A stretch of 64,000 bases of DNA from Flavobacteriaceae bacterium CP2B (GTDB lineage Bacteria; Bacteroidota; Bacteroidia; Flavobacteriales; Flavobacteriaceae), in assembly GCA_001683825.1 (NCBI GenBank), contig LXTR01000071.1, positions 1 to 64,000 on the forward strand. The letters are read 5' to 3'. The position numbers were made by a program, and so were the translations under genes. Below are positions 37,962 to 46,256 of the stretch, one piece after another; the stretch's first letter is position 1, and each line of letters begins with the position of its first letter. The notes beneath the pieces are model-generated. The model saw nothing but the letters and a program-made list of their open reading frames with translations. It searched no databases and had not been told where the DNA came from.

Positions 37962-38002
37962 AGCGTTTGCGGTGGAGGAGGCTCCGGGCAAACGCTTTTT
38001 TT
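37962..38002 (+). terminator. Rho-independent terminator after the cytochrome c gene
   Basis: A perfect 9-bp stem AGCGTTTGC / GCAAACGCT spaces a 17-base loop and is followed by seven T, 24 bp after the cytochrome stop. Confidence 0.8.
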
Positions 38003-38024
38003 ATAACCGCATACCGCTGTCTGT

Positions 38025-38474
38025 ATGGAATACAAAACCCTGGGGCCCAACGATGCCACTGCCACCCTGCAACGGCAGGTAACCGGATTGTTCGGGCAAC
38101 TTACCCGGAAGATCGGGGCCCTGCCGCTGAAGCAGGTCCTGGCTGCCCCCAACCCGCCGTTTATCCTGGGCTGCATGGAGGGGGGGCAATTGCTGGGAAT
38201 GGCCGGAATGGCAACCTACCAGGTGCTTTCCGGGCGGAAAGGATGGATAGAAGACGTAGTGGTGCACAGCGATCACAGGGGCCGGGGCATTGGAAGGGCC
38301 CTGGTCTCGGGCCTGCTGGAGTTGGGGCAGGAACGGGGATTGGACGAGGTACTGCTCTTTACCGGGCATACCCGCTTAACGGCTGTGGCCCTTTACGAAA
38401 GCATGGGCTTTGTAAAAAAAGACAGCCACCTCTATACCTTGAAACTTCCCAAAAACACCCGTGATGAAATTTGA
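38025..38474 (+). CDS. GNAT family N-acetyltransferase
   Basis: The 149-residue single-domain GNAT protein has the acetyl-CoA pyrophosphate loop VVHSDHRGRGIGRALV (about 86-101) and the C-terminal LYESMGFVKKDSHLY. Substrate unknown; the fold alone does not tell. It overlaps the downstream DinB-like gene by about 11 bp, so they are translated from one mRNA. Confidence 0.88.
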   Translation: MEYKTLGPNDATATLQRQVTGLFGQLTRKIGALPLKQVLAAPNPPFILGCMEGGQLLGMAGMATYQVLSGRKGWIEDVVVHSDHRGRGIGRALVSGLLELGQERGLDEVLLFTGHTRLTAVALYESMGFVKKDSHLYTLKLPKNTRDEI

Positions 38475-38988
38475 ACTGTCTGAGGCCTTGCCGGTCCTTG
38501 AAAGCACCCCCAAGGTTTTGACAACCTGGCTGGAGGGCCTGCCGGAGGAATGGGTTTCCCGCAACGAGGGTGGCGACAGCTGGAGCCCGTATGATATCGT
38601 AGGGCATTTGATCCATGGCGAACTTACCGACTGGATCCCGAGGATGCAGCTCATATTGTCGGATACTGCAGACAAGACCTTCCGCCCTTTTGACCGTTTC
38701 GCGCAATTTCGCGAAAGCCGGGGGAAGCCCCTCGGGGAGTTGTTGCAAACTTTCCGGGACTTGCGGGTGCAAAACCTCGAGGTCCTCCGCGCTGCCAGGC
38801 TGGGGGGCGCGGAACTGGAGCGGGAGGGGCGTCACCCGGAATTGGGGCCTGCCAGCTTACGACAGCTGCTGTCGGCCTGGGTGGTCCATGACCTGAACCA
38901 CCTCCACCAGGTCGCGCGTTGCATGGCCTGGCAATACAAGGGGGAGGTAGGTCCCTGGCGGGCCTACCTGGGGGTATTGAAGCCATAG
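38464..38988 (+). CDS. DinB family protein
   Basis: The protein has 174 residues from the ATG at 38464 (a GTG at 38461 is also in frame). It shows the DinB_2 pattern: WSPYDIVGHLIHGELTDWI with the first His, and WVVHDLNHLHQVARCM with the last metal-binding His pair. A metal-dependent thiol-transferase-type role is inferred from the family. It lies in an operon with the GNAT gene. Confidence 0.83.
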   Translation: MKFELSEALPVLESTPKVLTTWLEGLPEEWVSRNEGGDSWSPYDIVGHLIHGELTDWIPRMQLILSDTADKTFRPFDRFAQFRESRGKPLGELLQTFRDLRVQNLEVLRAARLGGAELEREGRHPELGPASLRQLLSAWVVHDLNHLHQVARCMAWQYKGEVGPWRAYLGVLKP

Positions 38989-39014
38989 CTTCCAGGAAAA
39001 GGAGCCTGGGGTTG

Positions 39015-39245
39015 CTACTGCGCATGAATTGACGGGGGGAGTCCCCCCCCCGCCCCGCGGTCAAGTTCGTCTTCCCCGCTGAAAAAACCTCGCAGTTTCG
39101 GGAATTGCCGACAGCCCATTGCTTTGATACCAGCCCCCACTATGGCCTTGAACGCATCGCGTTTACCAGGACCCCAACAGATAGGGGCCAGCACGGGACG
39201 GGCTTCCGGCCCACCCTTATGGATAGCCCCAATTGCTTCTATCAC
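39015..39245 (-). other. unrecognised 76-codon minus-strand frame
   Basis: A frame from ATG 39245 to 39015 would encode a Gly/Arg/Lys-rich peptide (AICKG-like pieces such as IHKGGPEARPVLAPICWGPG and DAFKAIVGAGIKAMGC). No family was recognised. It fills the 280-bp gap between the DinB-like and cupin genes. It may be a remnant of a larger gene or noncoding. Confidence 0.2.
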
Positions 39246-39268
39246 GGCAGCTTTCAGGGGGGGGGTAA

Positions 39269-39808
39269 TTATTGGATAAACCGGATCCCGTAGCGCCCAC
39301 AGATTTCGGCCACCCTGGTTAAATCCGGCGGCCCGGGGGGCAAGGACCCCAGTTCCTCAAACATATGTTCAATGCCCGATGGGAAAACGCTGAGGATAAC
39401 CTTTGCTTTCTTATCGCCCACGATCTTCCAGCTATGCGGCACCCCACGGGGCCCAAAGGCAAGGTCGCCCGCCTTCAAAATAGTGGTTTCGCCCCCCACA
39501 GTGAGCTCCATCTCCCCTTCCAGCACTTTGAATACTTCATCCTCGTTGTCGTGCACGTGGGGTGGGATCATGACCCCCGGGTCATTCTCCTCTTCGATCA
39601 GGGTAAACAGCCCATTGGTATCGGCCCCGGTGAGTTTTACCAGCTGTATGTCCCCTATGACATTGAGGGTCTTCCCCTCACCCGCCCGGACGATTCTGGG
39701 TTTGAGGTTGTTCAAAACATTTTTGGCCGTTCCGGCCATAGCCCTGGGGATGGCCATAAAAGCCGTGCCCGCCAGGGCGCCTGCTTTAAGGAAATCGGAT
39801 CGTTTCAT
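39269..39808 (-). CDS. cupin domain protein with Tat-like signal
   Basis: The protein has 179 residues from the ATG at 39808 (MKRSDFLKAGALAGTAFMAIP), an N-terminus like a short Tat or Sec leader. The cupin motif 1 is visible as PPHVHDNEDEVFKVLEGEMEL (His, His, Glu in spaced positions) and motif 2 as FGPRGVPHSWKIVGD (His). A metal-binding beta-barrel in the periplasm is likely; the substrate is unknown. The longer frame to 40030 has no start context and reads through the divergent promoter. Confidence 0.82.
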   Translation of the reverse strand: MKRSDFLKAGALAGTAFMAIPRAMAGTAKNVLNNLKPRIVRAGEGKTLNVIGDIQLVKLTGADTNGLFTLIEEENDPGVMIPPHVHDNEDEVFKVLEGEMELTVGGETTILKAGDLAFGPRGVPHSWKIVGDKKAKVILSVFPSGIEHMFEELGSLPPGPPDLTRVAEICGRYGIRFIQ

Positions 39809-40046
39809 ACTAGGTTTTTTTTGAGGTTCAACTTCTATTATACGAAGGTATGCCACCCCCACTCCTGCCCTTGCCGGACCTGTCGCATTGCTTAACACTC
39901 CTGTTTCATCCAGGCGGCAGAGGGACAATATTGGTAAAGGAGGGTACAAATCTGGCATCCATCCCCGATGCGGGGCCCTACATTCCGGATGCCATTCACC
40001 TCCCTCAGGGGACGGCAGCCCAACATTCACCTTAAATTATTTAGAC

Positions 40047-40829
40047 ATGAGAACTTTAATGACGATTATCAGTACGACAACACTGCTCCTTTCCGGTACC
40101 GGCTGTACCACAGGGGACGACGGCAAGCCCAACCCGGCTCCCGAAGCAATCCCAACCCGCTATACGGGGCCGGAGGTCGCTGTGGGCGATGGCCTTGCCT
40201 GGACGCTGGTAGAAACCGATGAATCCCTGAACCCGGTAGCCATTGGGATACAATTCGAGGAAAGCGCCCTGGTGAACCTGCCTGCCGGGAGCCCGCATGC
40301 CGATGAATTTGTACTGCAACTGCCGGAAGATTTGCCCGTAGCGCCCTATGACCACATTACGCTCGACTGGAACGAGCACGGGCATGAACCCATGCAGGTA
40401 TACGATCTGCCGCATTTTGATATCCATTTGTACTTTATGTCGATGAGCCAGCGCAATGCCATCGCGCCCACGGACAGCCTGGAATTCAACAAGCCCCTGC
40501 CGGAAGACCACCTACCTCCCATGTATCTGGAAACACCGGGGGGCGTACCTCGTATGGGAGCCCATATCATAGACCTGCTATCGCCCGAAATTGCGGGTAC
40601 CGGGACTTTCACCCATACGTTTATCTATGGCAAGTACGATGGGCAACTCAACTTCCTGGAGCCCATGGTCACCAAGGCATTCCTGGAGTCCAAAACCCAG
40701 GTTGACCAGGCAATAAGGCATCCATCAAGCTGGCAGGAAAGTGGCTATTACCCATCGGGCTATACCATTGCATTTGATAGCGAGACCGGCCTATACACCA
40801 TTTTACTGACCGGCCTGGAAGAATTTTAG
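40047..40829 (+). CDS. DUF5602-like lipoprotein
   Basis: The protein has 260 residues from the ATG at 40047 with a lipoprotein signal (TTLLLSGTGCTTG). The core LDWNEHGHEPMQVYDLPHFDIHLYFMS (in part) with several His resembles TTHB210/DUF5602 proteins. PRMGAHIIDLL and GKYDGQLNFLEPMVTKAFLE are also typical. Function unknown; the His cluster could bind metal. It is divergent from the cupin gene and precedes the hybrid kinase by about 65 bp. Confidence 0.72.
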   Translation: MRTLMTIISTTTLLLSGTGCTTGDDGKPNPAPEAIPTRYTGPEVAVGDGLAWTLVETDESLNPVAIGIQFEESALVNLPAGSPHADEFVLQLPEDLPVAPYDHITLDWNEHGHEPMQVYDLPHFDIHLYFMSMSQRNAIAPTDSLEFNKPLPEDHLPPMYLETPGGVPRMGAHIIDLLSPEIAGTGTFTHTFIYGKYDGQLNFLEPMVTKAFLESKTQVDQAIRHPSSWQESGYYPSGYTIAFDSETGLYTILLTGLEEF

Positions 40830-40896
40830 TACCTTTTTAGTGGCTATGGCGGGGTGCTCCCTACCCTATCCGGATAAACCAGACCATTACAAAGTA

Positions 40897-43761
40897 ATGC
40901 CGCGATTGCTTATACTCCTTTACGGGTTCCTGTTACTACCCAACCCCCTTTGGGCCCAGGAACCCTATCCATTGGATACATTGTACCCGGTACATGACCT
41001 GGAGCCCCGGCTGTTGGTCCTGGCTGACCCTGAGGGCCGGCTGCAGGCGGACGAAGTGGTCTCGGACAGCAGCCTTGCCTTTACCCCCCGTGCGGAATTA
41101 CCCCGCTTGCTGGACCATAAAACGATCTATTGGGGGAAACTACGGATCCAAGCCAAGGCAGCTGTACGCGATTGGCAGCTGCATTTAGAGGAACTGTTTT
41201 TAAACAGCCCGGCCTGGATACGGGGCAACGGCAAGGTAGACGTTTACGCCTATGCCAATGAGCAGCTTCTCTTTCATAAGAAGACCGGGGCCAACTACCC
41301 CGATTCTGTGCGGGACCAGCCCGGTGACTGGCAACGCAACCGGGTATCCGTATCCTTCCCTGAAGGCGCCCCCATTACGCTACTGGTACGGGTGGAAGGC
41401 AACAGTTTCGGGTTTTACCCCTTCTTCCGCCTGTCGCTGCGCAAGCCCGGTTTTGACAATTACCATCCCTACCTGCCCCTGCACGCCTCTTTCGATATCT
41501 TTATGCTGGGGGTTACCTTCATTATTTTCCTTTACCATTTCCTGCAATGGCTCTACCTCCGGCAAAAGGTCTTCTTTTGGTTTTCGCTCTGGGTCTTCCT
41601 CTGCACCTGCACCCAGGCCATGGCAGTGGGACTGGATACAGAATACCTCCTTGCGGAATACCCGGAATTGCGCTTCCCTTTGTGGATGGTCATCCCCAAC
41701 AGCATGCTTTTTACTTTTTGGTTTTTTGGGCGTGCTTTTATCAATTCCGGGGAACGTTTCCCCAAACTGGACAAGTATATGCTGGCGCTACCCGCCTTGA
41801 TGATCCTGGAACTGTTGGCATCCCTTGGGCTGATCCTATTTGACGGGCCGGTTGCGCAAACGCGTGTGGGCTACCATTATGAATTTGTGGCCCTGTTCTC
41901 TGCCCTGGGCCTGGGCCTGGCCATCGCCATTACCCTGAAAAAAGACCGCCTGGCAAAGTATTTTGGTATAGGGGCCATTTTTGCCACCATATCCGTCCTG
42001 GTAGGGGTGTTGTGGTCATCGGGCTATATCCGCCTTTCTTTTGTACCGTATACCTGGGGTATTTTGCTGCAGGTAATAGCCTACTCTTTTGGGATTGCCT
42101 ACCGCCAGCAACGGCTGAACCTCCAGGCCCAGGCCGAAAAACTGGAAGCTGCGGAATCCAGGGCCGAGGCCCAGCGTGTCCGGGACCTGGACGAGGTTAA
42201 GACGCGCTTTTTTGCCAATATCAGCCACGAATTCCGTACCCCCCTGACCCTGATTTCCGGGCCTTTGGCGCAGGCAAAAAAAGACGCGGAGCAGGAAGGG
42301 CAAAGCCGTATGGGCCCGGTACGGCTGTCGGAAAAGGCTTTTAATACCATCCAGAAAAACACCCAACGCCTCCAAAGCCTGATCGACCAGCTACTGGACC
42401 TCTCTCGGCTAGAAAGCGGCAAACAATCCCTGGCCCTGAGCCGGGGTGGCCTCATCGGCTACCTGCGGCAGTTGGTCTTCTCTTTTGAAAGCCTGGCCGA
42501 ACGACGGAATATAAGCCTGAATGCCAATTTCCCAACGGAGCCAGAAGGGGCCGTGTACGACCGGGACAAGCTGCATAAGATTATCGTAAACCTTTTGTCT
42601 AATGCGTTCAAATATACCCCTGAAGGGGGAGCGGTCACAGTGCTCGCATCACACGATAACCGCTACCTGACCCTGGAGATACAGGATACCGGAAAGGGTA
42701 TTGGCAAGGAAGCCATATCACGCGTCTTTGAGCGCTTCTACAGGGTAGAGGGGACCGAGGAAAAAGGATCCGGGATTGGCCTGGCACTGACCAAAGAGCT
42801 GGTCGACCTGCACCACGGCCAGATCAGCGTCACCAGTTCGGAAGGGCAGGGGAGCATGTTTAAGCTACGTTTGCCTTTTACGCTGCAGGATTTGCCAAAA
42901 GACCTAACCTTACCAGAAACCGACCCGGCAAAAGCTGCAACAGCCGTCACCGCTGTACAGGGAAGCGATGATATGGCCGAGTTACACTCCCCCAATCAGC
43001 AGGAGGCGGAGCGACCTGTCGCCTTGTTGGTGGAAGACAACCCGGATCTCAGTGGGTTTCTCGCCGATTTGCTTGATGGGCAGTACGAGGTGTTACGGGC
43101 TGCTGACGGGCTGCAGGGTGAACGTATGGCATATGAGCATATCCCCGATATCGTAGTCACCGATGTAATGATGCCCAAAAAAGACGGCTATGCCCTTTGC
43201 CATTCATTGAGGCGCAATGTAAAAACCAGCCACATCCCCATTATCATGCTTACCGCCAAGGCCGGGCAGGCGAATAAAATGGAAGGCTTGACACAGGGAG
43301 CCGATGCGTACCTTACCAAACCTTTTGATTCGGGGGAGCTATTGTTGCGGATGAACAACCTCATCGGGGGCCGGAAGCGTTTATGGGATTATTTCAAATC
43401 TGTGGAGGGGGTGGTGCTTGATGACCTGGAAATCACCTCCCTGGATGACCGGTTCCTGCAGGACGTCCTGAAAGTCATCCGGGAAAACCTGGACAACGAA
43501 TTGTTGTCTGTCTCGGATATCGGCCGGGGGGTAGGATTCAGCAGGTCGCAACTACACCGGAAGTTAAAGGCCCTGACGAACAAGTCTGCCAACCAGCTCA
43601 TTGTGGAAGTCCGTTTGAGCGAGGCCCGGCGTTTGCTGGAGCACCGGGCCGGATCGGTATCGGAGATCGCCTATTCTGTGGGGTACTCCAACCTGTCGTA
43701 TTTCACCAAGAGTTTTAAGGAGAAATTCGGGATTTTACCCAGTAAGGTCCGGGCCCTCTGA
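40897..43761 (+). CDS. hybrid two-component system: 7TMR-DISM sensor kinase, receiver and AraC output
   Basis: The protein has 954 residues from the ATG at 40897 (signal peptide MPRLLILLYGFLLLPNPLWAQ); the GTG at 40840 was rejected. The extracellular 7TMR-DISMED2-like domain spans about 25-185 and seven transmembrane helices about 195-405. The HisKA domain has FANISHEFRTPL with phospho-His 444. A HATPase (NLLSNAFKYTPEGGAV, DTGKGIG, GSGIGLAL) ends near 690. The receiver (LLVEDNPD, VVTDVMMPKKDG) spans about 725-845. The C-terminal AraC DNA-binding domain (IAYSVGYSNLSYFTKSFKEKFG) ends the protein. One protein thus senses and regulates. No obvious target operon is next to it. Confidence 0.92.
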   Translation: MPRLLILLYGFLLLPNPLWAQEPYPLDTLYPVHDLEPRLLVLADPEGRLQADEVVSDSSLAFTPRAELPRLLDHKTIYWGKLRIQAKAAVRDWQLHLEELFLNSPAWIRGNGKVDVYAYANEQLLFHKKTGANYPDSVRDQPGDWQRNRVSVSFPEGAPITLLVRVEGNSFGFYPFFRLSLRKPGFDNYHPYLPLHASFDIFMLGVTFIIFLYHFLQWLYLRQKVFFWFSLWVFLCTCTQAMAVGLDTEYLLAEYPELRFPLWMVIPNSMLFTFWFFGRAFINSGERFPKLDKYMLALPALMILELLASLGLILFDGPVAQTRVGYHYEFVALFSALGLGLAIAITLKKDRLAKYFGIGAIFATISVLVGVLWSSGYIRLSFVPYTWGILLQVIAYSFGIAYRQQRLNLQAQAEKLEAAESRAEAQRVRDLDEVKTRFFANISHEFRTPLTLISGPLAQAKKDAEQEGQSRMGPVRLSEKAFNTIQKNTQRLQSLIDQLLDLSRLESGKQSLALSRGGLIGYLRQLVFSFESLAERRNISLNANFPTEPEGAVYDRDKLHKIIVNLLSNAFKYTPEGGAVTVLASHDNRYLTLEIQDTGKGIGKEAISRVFERFYRVEGTEEKGSGIGLALTKELVDLHHGQISVTSSEGQGSMFKLRLPFTLQDLPKDLTLPETDPAKAATAVTAVQGSDDMAELHSPNQQEAERPVALLVEDNPDLSGFLADLLDGQYEVLRAADGLQGERMAYEHIPDIVVTDVMMPKKDGYALCHSLRRNVKTSHIPIIMLTAKAGQANKMEGLTQGADAYLTKPFDSGELLLRMNNLIGGRKRLWDYFKSVEGVVLDDLEITSLDDRFLQDVLKVIRENLDNELLSVSDIGRGVGFSRSQLHRKLKALTNKSANQLIVEVRLSEARRLLEHRAGSVSEIAYSVGYSNLSYFTKSFKEKFGILPSKVRAL

Positions 43762-44084
43762 AACTGTGTCCGGTTGCCGGGATGCAGGCCATCGTAATAC
43801 CGGGCTTTTGTCTTTCTGGTCTTTCGGGCGGCGGTCCCCCGGTTTTTCGGGGAACCCCCCTTGGCGCTGAGCGAGGCCGGGGCGACACGCGCCCTCCCCA
43901 GGAGTAAGATACATCAGAGGCCAGCAAGCATGCAGCAGGGAAACCTTGCGTGGGCCATAGCCCTGACCAATTCCTGTAATGCGGTACATGCGGGGAACGG
44001 GCATTCCCTCCCCGATGTCAAGATACATTTGATCACTGCAAGTTGCCAACAGTTTGATTTTTAGTTTATTGTTATCTTTACGGG
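43762..44084. other. 323-bp region upstream of the recombinase gene
   Basis: No gene is recognised. The segment just before the recombinase ATG is AT-rich. TTTG at 44053 and TATCTTTA at 44073 resemble -33/-7 boxes but are only 16 bases apart and end 5 bases before the ATG, so a leaderless transcript or a different promoter is possible. The hybrid kinase gene has no clear terminator here. Confidence 0.4.
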
Positions 44085-45263
44085 ATGACCAGGACCACCA
44101 TCAAGCTATCGTATTTCCGGCATCGGGAACACCGGGCCATCCGCCTGGATTTTACCTACCAACCGGAAATCGTTTCCCTTATAAAGGCGTTTCCCGGGAT
44201 GCGATGGAGCCGGCGACATAGCTGCTGGTACCTGCCATCCGGGCCTGAAACCCTGAAACGGCTATTTGACTACCTGGTACAGCAGGGGTTTTGGGTTGAT
44301 TACAGCAACCTGAAGGCAAAACCTGGGGACGCCCCGGATCACCAGAAACAGGAACAGCCCCTTAGCCCGTCCCAGCTGGTATTGCTGGACCGGTATCAAC
44401 GCTATCTGCAAGGCCTTCACATGGCTCCGAGCACGGTGCAGTCTTACGGTTATTTTATCAAGCGCTTTCTGGCATTCCTTGGCGGGCAGCCCCTTTCTGA
44501 AACAGACAACAGTACGGTACGGGCCTTTGTGGAAGCACTGGTCGCCAAAAACCAATACGGGGTCAGCAGCCATCGCCAGCTGATAGGGGCTATAAAACAC
44601 TTTGCCAACCTTTTCAGCGAATCCCGGATCAACGGCCCCGAACTGGTTCGACCACGCCGGTCCCGCCACCTTCCCACCATCCTCAACCAGCAGGAGGTAC
44701 TGCGGCTTTTGCAGAGCACCCCCAACCTGAAGCACCGCACGGCCATAGCGCTGCTCTATTCCTCGGGCTTGCGAATCAGTGAACTTTTAAATCTGGAAAT
44801 ACGGCATTTGGACCTGGAGCGGAAACAGTTGCATGTGGTACAGGGGAAAGGCCGCAAGGACCGCTATGTAGTCCTGGCCGAGAGCCTGGTCCCCTTGTTG
44901 TTGAACTACCTGAATTCTTACCGGCCCAAGCGTTTGTTGCTGGAGGGCGATGGTGGGGGCCGGTATAGCGGGAGCAGCGTTCGTTCCTTCCTGAAGCGCA
45001 GTTGCCGGCGGGCCGGGATCCGAAAGGCGGTAACCCCCCATACGTTGCGGCATTCCTACGCCACCCACCTGATTGAGAACGGGGTCAACCTGCGGCATGT
45101 GCAGGAGTTGCTGGGGCATACCAAACCTGAAACCACCATGGTCTACACCCATGTTGCCCGTCGCGATCTCTTGCAGGTGCGTAGTCCGCTTGACGACGTG
45201 GTCCAAAAGGCACTTAAGGCCGACAAAAATGATACACATATCTTATTATCCGGCGATTTGTAG
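44085..45263 (+). CDS. tyrosine recombinase heading the cassette array (integron-integrase analogue)
   Basis: The 392-residue protein has three parts. An N-terminal domain of about 80 residues (FRHREHRAIRLDF, MRWSRRHSCWYLPSGPETL) is seen in Bacteroidota integrases. A SAM-like core-binding domain (about 93-180) follows, then the catalytic domain (about 195-375). Catalytic residues are Arg230 (SSGLRISELL), a Lys in GKGRKDR (254-260), His319 and Arg322 (PHTLRHSYATHLI), His345 (LLGHTKPETT) and nucleophile Tyr354. His/Arg/His/Tyr spacing equals that of XerD. The extra helix insertion that marks IntI between the Lys strand and HTLRH is not visible: only about 60 residues separate them. Base composition matches the backbone, not the cassettes. 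It is transcribed toward the array. Family and fold are sure; the role on the sites is inferred. Confidence 0.88.
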   Translation: MTRTTIKLSYFRHREHRAIRLDFTYQPEIVSLIKAFPGMRWSRRHSCWYLPSGPETLKRLFDYLVQQGFWVDYSNLKAKPGDAPDHQKQEQPLSPSQLVLLDRYQRYLQGLHMAPSTVQSYGYFIKRFLAFLGGQPLSETDNSTVRAFVEALVAKNQYGVSSHRQLIGAIKHFANLFSESRINGPELVRPRRSRHLPTILNQQEVLRLLQSTPNLKHRTAIALLYSSGLRISELLNLEIRHLDLERKQLHVVQGKGRKDRYVVLAESLVPLLLNYLNSYRPKRLLLEGDGGGRYSGSSVRSFLKRSCRRAGIRKAVTPHTLRHSYATHLIENGVNLRHVQELLGHTKPETTMVYTHVARRDLLQVRSPLDDVVQKALKADKNDTHILLSGDL

Positions 45264-45272
45264 GAAATATTC

Positions 45273-45308
45273 GCTACTTTGGTCACCATATAACCAGTTA
45301 GCACCTAT
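45273..45308 (+). other. attI-like primary attachment site
   Basis: Ten bases after the recombinase stop an imperfect dyad appears: GCTACTTTGGT (45273-45283) and ACCAGTTAGC (45293-45302), with 9 bases between. The right arm contains GTTAGCACCTAT, which fits the GTT-N7-AT right-box rule of the array sites. Its first 10 bases are exactly complementary to the end of the first cassette (AGGTGCTAAC at 45623), which defines it as the array's entry point. A weak TTTG/TACTTTGG pair overlapping it could drive the first cassettes. Confidence 0.65.
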
Positions 45309-45311
45309 ATT

Positions 45312-45620
45312 TTGAATAAAGCTATTCTAACCACATTTGTATATATTTTTCATTTTGTTACTCTAGTGGCATTAATCAGTTGTCTCAACTTTCAGATTGA
45401 CTTTTTAGAAACTGAAATTCCACCAAATAGTGATGGGCAAGCAGTAATCGGAGTGGGTATGTTTATTATATTTTCTTGGGCGGCAATTATGATGGGTTTT
45501 ATTAGTGTCATGATATCTTTTTATCAAATCTGGAACAATAATGGGACTATATTCAGATATGTGATTTTTGCTATGGTTACCATATTAACATGTTTTGTCC
45601 TATACTATTATGGAAAATGA
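45312..45620 (+). CDS. cassette 1: small membrane protein
   Basis: The 102-residue protein has a TTG start 10 bases after the attI-like box. Three hydrophobic helices are visible: about 5-25 (ILTTFVYIFHFVTLVALISC), 45-70 (IGVGMFIIFSWAAIMMGFISVMI in part) and 80-100. No family was recognised. It is AT-rich and unlike the adjoining recombinase gene in base use, as expected for an acquired cassette. The stop lies 2 bases before the terminal box of site C1. Confidence 0.6.
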   Translation: MNKAILTTFVYIFHFVTLVALISCLNFQIDFLETEIPPNSDGQAVIGVGMFIIFSWAAIMMGFISVMISFYQIWNNNGTIFRYVIFAMVTILTCFVLYYYGK

Positions 45621-45622
45621 AC

Positions 45623-45812
45623 AGGTGCTAACACCGGGTATACCCCAGCGTTTAGTGTAACCCGCCTGGTGTTTATGGAGACCAAAAAGAATTAACTTTA
45701 AAATAAGGCCCTGGCTGCTTGCCTTGCTAACCCCGCACGTGCGGGATCTGATTCGCTTCGGCAAGCTTGCAAACAATAACGCCGTTGTATACCCGGGGCC
45801 GTTAGCGGTAAT
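45623..45812 (+). repeat. attC-like site C1
   Basis: Left box AGGTGCTAAC (45623-45632), right box GTTAGCGGTAAT (45801-45812), inner arms GGGTATAC / GTATACCC. The interior carries a second hairpin (CCCGCACGTGCGGG and a GCTTGCC/GGCAAGC arm pair). The left box is a 10/10 complement of the attI right box. Confidence 0.75.
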
Positions 45813-45827
45813 TCTAAAATACATTAA

Positions 45828-46118
45828 GTGAGCCTTATTATTTACCTGATTTTGCTAATTCTAGGCCTGATATTGTGGGTGTATGGATTCTTTTTGGTCA
45901 GCAAAAGAAATCAATTGATAAGGTATGCGGTTATTAATACTGTGATTTTCGTTTTTTACTCAATCCTTTGGCTAAATCATTCTACTATTATTACAGGCCA
46001 TGATGAATATGGCTTGGGGTTATTGTTTGGTTTTCCGTTAATCCTTGTGATTCACAGCATACTAGTATTTATGATAATACTGCTTACTGTAAAAAAAGTT
46101 AAAAAAAACTACCGCTAA
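45828..46118 (+). CDS. cassette 2: small membrane protein
   Basis: The 96-residue protein has a GTG start (MSLIIYLILLILGLILWVYG after initiation). Three hydrophobic helices are at about 2-20, 30-50 and 65-85, with a basic C-terminus (KKVKKNYR). The family is unknown. The TAA stop lies inside the left box of site C2 (CGCTAAC), so the reading frame uses the site itself as its end. Confidence 0.55.
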   Translation: MSLIIYLILLILGLILWVYGFFLVSKRNQLIRYAVINTVIFVFYSILWLNHSTIITGHDEYGLGLLFGFPLILVIHSILVFMIILLTVKKVKKNYR

Positions 46119-46248
46119 CAACGGCTATAATTCAACCCTTCCTAAAAGGTTCAAATAATAAATTTCCTACATTAGACCTAGAAAAAACAAAACGGCTTGA
46201 TTTCACCCCTCCCGGGCCGAAATCATAGCCAGGACCGTTAGTAGCAAT
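46110..46248 (+). repeat. attC-like site C2
   Basis: Left box TACCGCTAAC (46110-46119), right box GTTAGTAGCAAT (46237-46248), inner arms GGCTAT / ATAGCC, right spacer AGGACC. The left box is the exact 10-base complement of the right box of C1 (GTTAGCGGTA). Confidence 0.8.
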
Positions 46249-46256
46249 ACGCGCAA

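Noticed and set aside
44085-45263. Classical integron integrase IntI
   Set aside because: The catalytic domain shows no visible IntI-specific helix insertion and the N-terminus has an extra domain.
44085-45263. Chromosomal XerC/XerD resolvase
   Set aside because: The length (392 residues) and the N-terminal domain exceed XerC/D (about 300), and it sits at the head of a cassette array, not near dif-linked genes.
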